A stretch of DNA of 13,124 nt from NCBI GenBank assembly GCA_902477055.1, contig CABSFY010000067.1:1-13124 (forward strand), in the 5' to 3' direction. The translations under genes and the position numbers were made by a program. Position 1 is the stretch's first letter. Each line of letters starts with the position of its first letter. The notes beneath the pieces were generated by a model. That model searched no databases, was not told where the DNA came from, and saw only the letters and a program-made list of their open reading frames with translations. This document shows, piece after piece, positions 1 to 6,769 of this stretch. The stretch is from an uncultured Eubacteriales bacterium. GTDB taxonomy: Bacteria > Bacillota > Clostridia > Oscillospirales > Oscillospiraceae.

Positions 1-629
1 ACGAGCTGCGCACGCCGCTGGCGCTGATGCAGGCGCAGCTGGAGCTGTTTTCCGCAGAGCATCCCAATCTTCTGCCGGAAACGGCGGATTTCCTCGCCCT
101 ATTGCGGGAGCAAACGGAGCGGCTGACGCAGATGACAAAAACCCTGCTGGAGATGAGTAATCTACAGCAGGTGGCGCGCAACGAGCAGATCCAGCTCGCA
201 CCGATGATCGAGGAGATCTTCACGGATCTCGCGCCGCTCTCAGATAAGCGCGGCGTCACGCTGACGGCGGAGGGCGACGGCTTCCTGACCGGCAGCGATG
301 CGCTGATCTACCGGCTGATCTTCAACCTGACGGAGAACGCCGTCAAGTACAACCGACCTGGCGGCTCGGTGCGGGTTTCTGTCACTCAGAAGCCGGAAGA
401 GCTCCTGCTCCGCGTCTGCGACACCGGCTGCGGTATCCCCGTGGAGTATCAGCAGAGCATCTTCCAGCCCTTCTTCCGCATAGACAAGTCCCGCAGCCGG
501 GAGTATGGCGGCGCGGGGCTGGGGCTCTCGCTGGTGTGGGAGATCGCCAATCTCCACGGCGGCTCCGTTTGGGTTGAGGAAAGCTCGGAAAATGGCACTG
601 TCATTGCAGTACAGCTGCCGGTACAGTGA
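1..629 (+). CDS. Sensor histidine kinase, C-terminal part (5' end outside window)
   Basis: This is the catalytic half of a membrane two-component sensor kinase, which autophosphorylates a histidine and passes the phosphate to a response regulator. The reading frame is open from the first base. The first complete codons read ELRTPLAL, the H-box of a HisKA dimerisation domain, and bases 1-2 (ac) are the end of the preceding codon, consistent with the phospho-accepting His. The HATPase_c domain follows with an N-box (NLTENAVKYN, about 324-353), a G1 box (DTGCGIP, about 421-441), an F-box (IFQPFFRID) and a G2 box (GGAGLGLSL, about 508-534). The stop is TGA at 627-629. The sensor and membrane segments, and probably the partner regulator gene, lie upstream of the window. 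The stimulus cannot be inferred. The family call is very secure. Confidence 0.96.
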   Translation, partial: ELRTPLALMQAQLELFSAEHPNLLPETADFLALLREQTERLTQMTKTLLEMSNLQQVARNEQIQLAPMIEEIFTDLAPLSDKRGVTLTAEGDGFLTGSDALIYRLIFNLTENAVKYNRPGGSVRVSVTQKPEELLLRVCDTGCGIPVEYQQSIFQPFFRIDKSRSREYGGAGLGLSLVWEIANLHGGSVWVEESSENGTVIAVQLPVQ

Positions 630-690
630 AGCTGTATGGAGCAAATCGAGGGCTGACGTAAGGAAACCGCGTATGTAAAGGAGGCCGCCG

Positions 691-1428
691 ATGATCAGCA
701 GAAAACGAATGGGCAAAGTTCTCCCATTCCATAAAGGAAATATTCTGAACACCAGAAAAGTGGCTTTTTCCGGGCGGCGACAGCAAACAGGCTACCGCTC
801 CTTTGAAGAACTGCTGTCGGTGCTTCTTGCCCGTCTGCCGGGAAACGATGACCATGCCGCGGAGCGCGTACTCATAAAGCATACCCATACAAGCACCTCG
901 AATAAGCAGCTATATATCGTAATCACGCAGACCGGAACACTGCTGTCCCGAATTCTCAGGTACATCACCGGTGCCGAATACAACCATGCCTCTATTAGTC
1001 TTTCCAAGGATTTGGAGAAGATGTACTCCTTTGGCCGCAGATCCCCATACAACCCATTCTGGGGCGGCTTTGTAATAGAGTCCCCCCATACCGGGACCTT
1101 CAAGCGCTTTTCCGACACAAGAGCAATCGTTCTGAGTGTGACCGTCAGTGAAGAGCAGCATATGGAACTCACAAATATGCTCGAAGATATGTGGAAGCGA
1201 AGGAAGGAGTACCGCTACAACTTTGTCGGATTGTGCCTGGCATACTTTCATATTACATGGAAGCGTGAAAACTACTTTTACTGCTCGGAGTTTGTAGGAG
1301 AGCTGCTTATAAAAGGCCGGGTCAGCGGCGTTGAATGCTTACCCTCTTCTGTCATACAGCCAATGCACTTCCTCCGACTGCCGCACACACAGCTCTATTG
1401 CGGGAGACTGCGCGAATATGTTTGGTAA
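691..1428 (+). CDS. Permuted papain-like (YiiX/C92-type) putative amidase or hydrolase
   Basis: A 245-residue soluble protein with no signal peptide or membrane segment. A strong AAAGGAGG site at 677-684 lies six bases before the ATG and fixes the start. The layout resembles circularly permuted NlpC/P60-like papain folds (the YaeF/YiiX, C92 group), in which the catalytic His precedes the Cys. Here a His stands in YNHASISL (H99) and a Cys in YFYCSEFVGELL (C198). The first 70 or so residues are basic and match nothing I recognise. Members of this fold cleave amide or lipid-ester bonds, but the substrate here is unknown. It follows the kinase gene by 61 bases with no obvious terminator, so it could be co-transcribed. 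Its base composition looks more AT-rich than the minus-strand operon. The fold assignment is inference from two short motifs. Confidence 0.62.
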   Translation: MISRKRMGKVLPFHKGNILNTRKVAFSGRRQQTGYRSFEELLSVLLARLPGNDDHAAERVLIKHTHTSTSNKQLYIVITQTGTLLSRILRYITGAEYNHASISLSKDLEKMYSFGRRSPYNPFWGGFVIESPHTGTFKRFSDTRAIVLSVTVSEEQHMELTNMLEDMWKRRKEYRYNFVGLCLAYFHITWKRENYFYCSEFVGELLIKGRVSGVECLPSSVIQPMHFLRLPHTQLYCGRLREYVW

Positions 1429-1574
1429 GATAGCATAGATATTATTTTTCACGGAGAAAGCAGACTGCCTCCTCATCCGAAGGTGGCCATCTTCCGTATT
1501 TTACACTGACAACGGGGAGCGTGTCTGTTCACAGCCATCACAGAAATCAAAACTCTGACAGGGAGAGACTGCCT

Positions 1575-3188
1575 ATGAAATTGACCTTCCTCGGTGCCGC
1601 ACACGAAGTGACCGGCTCCTGCACATTGCTGGAGGCCTGCGGCAGAAAGATCCTCATCGATTGCGGTATGGAGCAGGGACCGGATATCTATGAAAACTGT
1701 GAGCTGCCGGTACATCCTGCGCACATCGACTTTGTGCTGCTAACCCATGCGCATATCGATCACTCCGGCAAACTGCCTTTGCTCACAAAAAACGGATTCT
1801 ACGGTAAAGTCTTTGCGACAACAGCGACCCGGAACCTTTGCGCCATCATGCTCGCCGACGCCGCTCATATCCAGGAAGCCGAGGCCGCATGGAAAAATCG
1901 CAAAGCCAAGCGCTCCGGCGAGGAGGGATATACGCCGATGTATACGCTGGAGGATGTTCGGGAGCTGATGCCCTGCTTCTGCACCGTCGATTACAGCGAG
2001 CCGGTCGAGCTGTGCAACGGTATCCGCATTGAATTTTTCGATGCGGGACATCTGCTTGGCTCCGCAAGTATAAAGCTCACCATCACAGAAAATGGTATAC
2101 CGCACCGCATTGTATTTTCCGGAGATGTAGGCACGCCAAAAAGGCCGCTTCTCTGCGCCCCCGTTTCTCCGACCGAGGCAGATACTCTGATCATTGAGTC
2201 TACCTATGGCGACGGGGAACGGGAGCCACAGTCGAGGGATCCGGAACAGTGCCTCGCGGAGATTATTGACAGCACCCTCGCAGGCGGCGGAAATGTGGTC
2301 ATTCCATCCTTTGCGGTGGGAAGAACCCAGGAGCTGCTGTATCTGCTGCGCCGGATCAAAGAGCGTAAGCTTGCTATGATAGACTTCCCCGTCTGGCTGG
2401 ACAGCCCGCTTGCCATTGAAGCCACCAACATCTATCAGGAAACGCTGCGAAGCTATTTCGACAACGAAACAAAGGCTCTGCTTGACCACGGCATCAATCC
2501 GATTGGATTCGATGGGCTGCATCTGTCGGTAACAAGCGATGCTTCCCGGCAAATCAACACCGATAAAACGCCTAAGGTGATTATTTCCGCATCCGGTATG
2601 TGCGAGGCCGGGCGAATTCGCCACCATCTCAAGCATAATCTGTGGAGGCCGGAATGCGCGATTCTGTTTGTTGGATATCAGGTGGAAGGCACGCTTGGAA
2701 AGAAGCTGCTGGACGGAGCCAAATTTGTCAGTCTATTCGGGGAGGAAGTCAAGGTTCGTGCGAGTATCCAGACCCTTGACGGTATTTCAGCTCACGCAGA
2801 CCGCGATCAGTTGATCGATTGGATTGCGGCAATGGAAGTGCGGCCGAAAAGGGTCTATGTCAATCATGGCTCCGACGGTGTGTGCGACAGCTTCGCCAAA
2901 GTGATCACGGAGCGGCTTGGAATTGAGGCGACAGCACCATACAGCGGCGATGCTTATGACCCGGTGAGCGGTGCGCAGTTGGCAGCCGGAAGCCGCATGA
3001 AGATCAGTGGGCGCAGCTCAGAGCAGACGCGAAGCTTCTCTGCCGTATGGTCAAGACTCTACTCGGCAGGGATACGGCTGATGGGGGTCATTGAGCGCAG
3101 CCGGGATTGCAAAAGCAAAGACCTTGTCGTTCTGACAAACCGGATCAACGCGCTCTGTGATAAACAGGAAAAGGAGATCCGTAAATAG
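1575..3188 (+). CDS. MBL-fold/beta-CASP RNA-processing exonuclease (YSH1/CPSF73-like)
   Basis: A 537-residue metallo-beta-lactamase with an inserted beta-CASP domain and an RMMBL tail, the architecture of CPSF73-like and RNase J-like nucleases acting on RNA in the cytoplasm. Visible zinc ligands are THAHIDHSG (H58, H60, D62, H63), H159 in DAGHLLGS and D184 in FSGDVG. The beta-CASP motifs are E208 in ESTYGD (A), H407 in ISAHAD (B) and H431 in VNHGSD (C). PSFAVGRTQELL and SASGMCEAGRIRHHL are also typical of the family. The tail after about residue 440 is less characteristic. The ATG at 1575 is preferred because GGGAGAG precedes it at a usual distance and MKLTFLGAAHEVTGS is the usual family N-terminus. 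An in-frame GTG at 1521 has a purine stretch almost touching it. A 146-base gap separates it from the preceding gene. Whether this one degrades RNA exonucleolytically or cuts internally cannot be told from sequence. Confidence 0.93.
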   Translation: MKLTFLGAAHEVTGSCTLLEACGRKILIDCGMEQGPDIYENCELPVHPAHIDFVLLTHAHIDHSGKLPLLTKNGFYGKVFATTATRNLCAIMLADAAHIQEAEAAWKNRKAKRSGEEGYTPMYTLEDVRELMPCFCTVDYSEPVELCNGIRIEFFDAGHLLGSASIKLTITENGIPHRIVFSGDVGTPKRPLLCAPVSPTEADTLIIESTYGDGEREPQSRDPEQCLAEIIDSTLAGGGNVVIPSFAVGRTQELLYLLRRIKERKLAMIDFPVWLDSPLAIEATNIYQETLRSYFDNETKALLDHGINPIGFDGLHLSVTSDASRQINTDKTPKVIISASGMCEAGRIRHHLKHNLWRPECAILFVGYQVEGTLGKKLLDGAKFVSLFGEEVKVRASIQTLDGISAHADRDQLIDWIAAMEVRPKRVYVNHGSDGVCDSFAKVITERLGIEATAPYSGDAYDPVSGAQLAAGSRMKISGRSSEQTRSFSAVWSRLYSAGIRLMGVIERSRDCKSKDLVVLTNRINALCDKQEKEIRK

Positions 3189-3192
3189 AATG

Positions 3193-3263
3193 TGATATGC
3201 TCCCCATAGTGTAGCCTCGAAATTTTTGTTATTTCGAGTGTCTACTCTATGGGGAGCATATCA
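3193..3263. repeat. Long near-perfect inverted repeat
   Basis: Left arm 3193-3223 and right arm 3231-3263 pair almost completely, starting with TGATATGCTCCCCATAG on both strands and closing with CTCGAAAT around a 7-base T-rich loop. The only flaws are one mismatch and a short bulge. The stem is much longer than in an ordinary terminator and no T-run follows on either strand, so a palindromic mobile or repetitive unit is at least as likely as a terminator for the nuclease gene that ends five bases before it. There is no ORF inside. Confidence 0.8.
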
Positions 3264-3267
3264 TACT

Positions 3268-3408
3268 AGAATCTGTTAAAAAGCTTGAAAAGCTTTTTAT
3301 AGCGCCAAAGGCGCGTCAGATTCTGCATGAGACGGCGCATCGTGCCCTCGCACGATGCGAGTGTGCGCAGCACATGGGATTCTTGATGAAATATTTTCAT
3401 CAAGAATC
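3268..3408. repeat. Cluster of four or five nested palindromes in the convergent intergenic region
   Basis: Several independent stems lie end to end. An outer pair, AGAATCTG (3268-3275) with CAGATTCT (3317-3324), encloses AAAAAGCTT/AAGCTTTTT (3278-3298) and GCGCC/GGCGC (3302-3314). Then come CGCATCGTGC/GCACGATGCG (3336-3359) and a perfect 14-bp stem, GATTCTTGATGAAA with its complement (3378-3408, loop TAT). The words GATTCT and AGAATC recur, so alternative pairings are possible. This could be a non-autonomous palindromic element, a structured RNA, or the combined terminator region of two convergent transcription units. The A-T rich hairpin at 3278-3298 is the most terminator-like part, on either strand. 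The rest of 3189-3444 shows no gene. Confidence 0.7.
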
Positions 3409-3444
3409 AGTATCCGTCCGCAGCAGGCCCTTTGAATTTTGTAT

Positions 3445-4281
3445 TCAATGTGTCGAGAAGAACGCGCGTGTCCGGTCGGTGCAGTCGCGAAGCGCAGCCG
3501 GTGTCGCGGCAGACTCACACAGAAGGTCATAAAGCGCCAGCGTAATCGTGCGCCCCGCAAGATCGCCGTCGAAGTCCGGGAGGAACGGCGTAATGGTGCC
3601 GGATTCGCCGTCGATATCCACCACAGCAAGCTGCTCCATGCCATCGAAATATGCCTTTGCGGCATAGAAACCGCCATGTGGGAGCAGAAGCTCCGGTGGA
3701 AGCCGCAGCGTTGTGCCGCCCGCAGTCCGTCCCGGAACGGCAACGCCGCGCAGCAGATGCGGATGACCCAGGAAGCGGACAGCCTTTGCCATTTCGCCGC
3801 TTTCCAGAAGCGAGCGGATATAGGTTGAGGAAACCTTGCGACCTTCAAGGAAGATATCGTCTACACAGTCATAGCCGAGGCCGAGCGTCCGACATTTCTC
3901 CGCCAGCCGCTCCGGCGTTCCCTCGCCGCGATCGCCAAAGCGATAGTCACGTCCGCTTACGAAATATACACCGTGATATTTTTCAATCAAATGCTCGTCC
4001 GTGAATTCGTCCCACGGCTGTGCGCACGACTGCGGCGTAAAGGGCAAGACAAACAGCTTTTCGATCCCGTACAGCCGCCGCATCAGCTCCTCGCGAAGCT
4101 CCAGCGTCGTGAGCTGGCCGACCGGGTGCGGCGCAAACAGGAAGGACGGGTGCGGATCGAGCGTAAAGGCCGCCGGGGTCAGTCCTTGCGCCTGTGCCAG
4201 CTCCTTCGTCCGCCGCAGCAGCCCGCCGTGACCGAGATGAACGCCGTCAAAAAAACCGAGGGCAATTACATAGTTCTGCAT
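3445..4281 (-). CDS. ribF: RibF: FAD synthetase with degenerate riboflavin-kinase domain
   Basis: Bacterial RibF normally phosphorylates riboflavin to FMN with its C-terminal domain and adenylates FMN to FAD with its N-terminal domain. The N-terminal nucleotidyltransferase half is intact: GFFDGVHLGH (residues 9-18), FVSGRDYRFGDRGEGT (107-122) and KVSSTYIRSLLESGE (149-163). The C-terminal half (about 177-278) is recognisable only from its frame (RGVAVPGR, GGFYAAK, DFDGDLAG). The usual PTAN motif reads LRLP, the conserved N-I-G-x-x-P-T segment is absent, and the catalytic Glu of the E-x-H-L-x-D-F strand aligns with Thr. At 278 residues it is shorter than the usual 300 or more. It is the last gene of the operon, starts directly after the stop of the small ORF (TAAATG) with only a weak ribosome site, and is probably translationally coupled. 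FAD synthetase activity is likely; kinase activity is doubtful. Confidence 0.92.
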   Translation of the reverse strand: MQNYVIALGFFDGVHLGHGGLLRRTKELAQAQGLTPAAFTLDPHPSFLFAPHPVGQLTTLELREELMRRLYGIEKLFVLPFTPQSCAQPWDEFTDEHLIEKYHGVYFVSGRDYRFGDRGEGTPERLAEKCRTLGLGYDCVDDIFLEGRKVSSTYIRSLLESGEMAKAVRFLGHPHLLRGVAVPGRTAGGTTLRLPPELLLPHGGFYAAKAYFDGMEQLAVVDIDGESGTITPFLPDFDGDLAGRTITLALYDLLCESAATPAALRDCTDRTRAFFSTH

Positions 4282-4500
4282 TTATTCCGAAAAAGTATAG
4301 CGCACGAAATTTCCGGAGCCGTCACCGGTAATAATGCACAGGCCGTCCGGCGTTTCCGATCGGTCCAAAATCGGGAACCGCCCCTCGCGCTGCACATACT
4401 CCTCCGGAGAATTGGCAGTGATTTCAATGATTTCCCGCTTCGCATGGCGGTCGCCGCCGCAGGGATTGATGGTTTCGATCACAACTTCGTATTCGTTCAT
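4282..4500 (-). CDS. Small unrecognised operon protein, 72 residues
   Basis: I do not recognise this family. It is real by context: same strand, 16 bases after the truB stop, immediately adjacent to the ribF start, and preceded by a good AAGGAG site nine bases before its ATG. The product is acidic and soluble, with no membrane segment. It opens with a beta-strand-like MNEYEVVIETINPCGG, contains EIIEITANSPEEYV, and ends with LCIITGDGSGNFVRYTFSE. That alternation suggests a small alpha/beta fold. There is one Cys in NPCGG and one later, not spaced as a zinc site. Its position suggests co-expression with tRNA pseudouridine synthase and FAD synthetase, but no function can be assigned. Confidence 0.8.
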   Translation of the reverse strand: MNEYEVVIETINPCGGDRHAKREIIEITANSPEEYVQREGRFPILDRSETPDGLCIITGDGSGNFVRYTFSE

Positions 4501-4516
4501 ATCAAAAATCTCCTTA

Positions 4517-5374
4517 TCAAAAAAAGCTCTTTACCGTCCGCAGCGTGCCGTCGGTCACCTCGCTGAGGGCCAGAAATTCGCCCGCGCGGCTATAGACGCG
4601 ATAGCGTCCCGGTGCCTGCCTAGTGGAAAAGGCCGCGCCGTTGCGGCAGCATTTTTCTTGTGCCGCGGTCAGCGTCAGCGCCGGAACGGCCGAAAACAGG
4701 CTGTCGATCGGGCGCAGCAGGGCCTCCGGATTGGAATCGTTAATGATTGCGTCCAGCGCAATCGCCTCGGCCTCGCCATACGCCCCCGCCTGCACCCGCC
4801 GCAGCGCCGCCATACAGCCGCCGCAGCCGAGCGCCGCACCGATATCGTGGCAAAGCGTCCGGACATAGGTCCCCTTGGAGCAGTGGACGTATAGCCGCGC
4901 CGTCGTGCCGTCAAAGTCGAGCAGCTTCAGCTTGAACACCGTAATCGTGCGTGGGTTACGCTCGACCTCTTTGCCCTTGCGTGCGATCTCATAGAGCTTT
5001 TTGCCGTTGATCTTCACGGCGGAATACATCGGCGGGAGCTGCTGCTGTTCGCCGAGAAAGCCGCTCAGCACCGTTTCCAGCGCCTCGCGCGTAACTGCCG
5101 CACTCTGTTGCGAAAGGACGGTGCCGGTCGTGTCCTGCGTGTCGGTCACGGTGCCAAGCAGCAGGCCGGCGACGTAGGCCTTTTCCGCGTGTTCAAAGAA
5201 TTCGACCGCACGAGTCGCGCGTCCGAAAAATATGGGCAGAACGCCAGTTGCCATCGGGTCGAGCGTGCCGCCGTGGCCGACGCGCTTTTCGTGAAAAACG
5301 CCGCGCAGCTTCGCAACCACGTCCTGGCTCGTCCAGCCGGCGGGCTTGTCCACAATCAGAATGCCGGTAGCCAT
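4517..5374 (-). CDS. truB: tRNA pseudouridine(55) synthase TruB
   Basis: TruB isomerises U55 in the T-loop of nearly all tRNAs to pseudouridine. The 285-residue product starts ILIVDKPAGWTSQDVV, carries the catalytic aspartate in GGTLDPMATGVL (D39), and has the later conserved block CSKGTYVRTLCHDIG. The C-terminal part (about 235-285) is the small PUA-like tail seen in Firmicutes proteins. Its ATG shares one base with the stop of nrnA (TGATG), an arrangement that favours translational coupling. Length and motifs match the family; nothing odd was seen. Confidence 0.97.
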   Translation of the reverse strand: MATGILIVDKPAGWTSQDVVAKLRGVFHEKRVGHGGTLDPMATGVLPIFFGRATRAVEFFEHAEKAYVAGLLLGTVTDTQDTTGTVLSQQSAAVTREALETVLSGFLGEQQQLPPMYSAVKINGKKLYEIARKGKEVERNPRTITVFKLKLLDFDGTTARLYVHCSKGTYVRTLCHDIGAALGCGGCMAALRRVQAGAYGEAEAIALDAIINDSNPEALLRPIDSLFSAVPALTLTAAQEKCCRNGAAFSTRQAPGRYRVYSRAGEFLALSEVTDGTLRTVKSFF

Positions 5375-6330
5375 CAGAGTACTCCCATCTCCGCAAGGAC
5401 GCGCAGCACGGCTTCCTTCGCCGCGGCAATGCCGCCGGGAACCGTAGCTCCCGCAGCGGCCCGGTGTCCGCCGCCGCCGAGGGCCGCGCAGATGGCCGAT
5501 GCGTCATAGTTCGGCGAGGTCCGGACGGACAGCTTGCCGCCCTCCTGCGATGAGCGGATCATCACGGCGATCTGAACGCCCGCGATCTCCCGTCCAAAGC
5601 CGGAAATGTCGTCGATATCATCCTCGGTAATTGCCAGCTCGCTGCGAACTTCATCCGGAAGCTGCGAAATGGCGACCAGACCGTCCGCGTAAAGCTCGGT
5701 CGTTTCGGTCAGGTACGCATCCAGCTTGAGGCGTGCAAGGCGCTTGGTCATGAACATGACCTGATTGATCGCAAACGTGTCCGCGCCGCAGTCCTTGCAG
5801 TACGCCGCCGCGCGAAGGGTATCGGCGGTGGTATTGCTGTAGCGGAAGCAGCCGGTGTCGGTCGAAATGGCGCAATAGAGCGCCTCGGCGATTCTGCGGT
5901 CCGGCGTTACGCCCAGCTCGCGCAGGACCGCAAGGATAAGCTCGCCGCAGGCCGCCGCGTCTGGGTTTACATAAGTTCTTTTCGCATAGAAATCATTTCT
6001 GCCGTGGTGGTCGATCGCAAGCTCCGTGCGATTTACATAATCTTCATGCCCAAACGGGAACAGACGGCTTGACGCGATATCTACCGTGACGACGCAGGCG
6101 GCTTCATCCGGCGTATCGGTCGTCAGGCCGTCGAGATAGGGCCGGAATTTCGGCGTGAACTGCGGGTTTTCAAGAACAAACGCCTGCTTGCCGATGGCAC
6201 GAAGTCCCCCGCAGAGGGCGGCTGCGCAGCCGATGGTATCGCCGTCCGGACGGCGATGGGTCAAGATCAGGAAATTATCCGCGCCGCGCAGAAATTCGGC
6301 AGCCTCAGGAATCGTGATCTGCTGCTGCAT
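5374..6330 (-). CDS. nrnA: DHH/DHHA1 phosphoesterase, nanoRNase and pAp phosphatase (NrnA)
   Basis: NrnA degrades very short RNAs to mononucleotides and removes the 3' phosphate of pAp, using manganese, in the cytoplasm. The 318-residue product shows the DHH motifs in order: THRRPDGDTIG (H25, D29, D31), VTVDIASSRLF (D84), AIDHHGRN (DHH at 107-109) and ISTDTGCFRY (D158). The DHHA1 domain ends with GGGGHRAAAG (285-294), which binds substrate. The open frame extends upstream into rbfA to 6453, but a GGGAGG site points to the ATG at 6330 (nine bases) or the one at 6336 (three bases). I take 6330. The start lies inside rbfA, overlapping its end by 26 bases. Placement between rbfA and truB is the usual Firmicutes order. 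Confidence 0.95.
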   Translation of the reverse strand: MQQQITIPEAAEFLRGADNFLILTHRRPDGDTIGCAAALCGGLRAIGKQAFVLENPQFTPKFRPYLDGLTTDTPDEAACVVTVDIASSRLFPFGHEDYVNRTELAIDHHGRNDFYAKRTYVNPDAAACGELILAVLRELGVTPDRRIAEALYCAISTDTGCFRYSNTTADTLRAAAYCKDCGADTFAINQVMFMTKRLARLKLDAYLTETTELYADGLVAISQLPDEVRSELAITEDDIDDISGFGREIAGVQIAVMIRSSQEGGKLSVRTSPNYDASAICAALGGGGHRAAAGATVPGGIAAAKEAVLRVLAEMGVL

Positions 6331-6685
6331 CGTCATCGTCCTCCCGGATATCCAGCTTGGAGAGAATGTCGAGAATATGCGCACCGTGGGTAATGGAATC
6401 GTCGGCCACCCATTGCAGCTCCGGCGTATAGCGAAGCTGGAGGCTGCGGCCAAGCTCGCGGCGCAGATAACCGGCCGAGGATTTCAGGCCCGCCAGCGTT
6501 TCCTTGGTATATTCCTTATCCAGCAGCGAAACGTAGACCTTCGCATAGCGCAGGTCGGGCGTCGTTTCGACGCGGGTGATGGACAGCATGGTTTTCTGGA
6601 CGCGGGGGTCCTTCAGCTCGCGCAGCAGATCCGCCAGCTCGCGCTGAATCTCCTCATTGATGCGTCCGATGCGATTGGATGCCAT
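6305..6685 (-). CDS. rbfA: 30S ribosome-binding factor RbfA
   Basis: RbfA is a small KH-like protein that binds the 30S subunit during late maturation of 16S rRNA and in cold adaptation. The 126-residue product begins MASNRIGRINEEIQRELADLL and has the typical LKDPRV, TPDLRYAKVYVS and YTPELQWVADDSI segments. The last 15 residues are an acidic Asp-rich tail. AAGGAGGG lies about ten bases before the ATG. It is separated from infB by an 84-base gap containing a strong hairpin, the longest gap within the operon. Confidence 0.97.
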   Translation of the reverse strand: MASNRIGRINEEIQRELADLLRELKDPRVQKTMLSITRVETTPDLRYAKVYVSLLDKEYTKETLAGLKSSAGYLRRELGRSLQLRYTPELQWVADDSITHGAHILDILSKLDIREDDDDAAADHDS

Positions 6686-6712
6686 AAAATTGATCCCTCC
6701 TTAAGAAAACTA

Positions 6713-6744
6713 CCGCAGGGCGGGCGTTTCCGTCCGCCCTGCGG
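6713..6744 (-). terminator. Strong hairpin between infB and rbfA, possible attenuator
   Basis: Arms 6713-6726 and 6731-6744 form a 14-position GC-rich stem with one A-C mismatch in the minus-strand RNA, closed by a GAAA tetraloop. It is followed by TAGTTTTCTT, a short interrupted T-tract, and then the rbfA ribosome site. This could be a partial terminator lowering expression of rbfA-nrnA-truB-ribF relative to infB, or an RNA-stabilising or processing stem. The weak T-tract argues against complete termination. Confidence 0.6.
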
Positions 6745-6769
6745 GTCACAAAGCAATTATTGACGTCAA

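Noticed and set aside
1521..1574. GTG start giving 18 extra residues on the MBL nuclease
   Set aside because: The ribosome site is almost in contact with the GTG, and the extra residues precede the family's normal N-terminus.
1740..2636. 298-codon minus-strand open frame within the MBL nuclease gene
   Set aside because: The plus strand carries the full conserved MBL/beta-CASP motif set, so the opposite frame is incidental.
6331..6453. Upstream extension of nrnA into rbfA
   Set aside because: The extra residues are an out-of-frame translation of rbfA, and a GGGAGG site points to the ATGs at 6336 and 6330.
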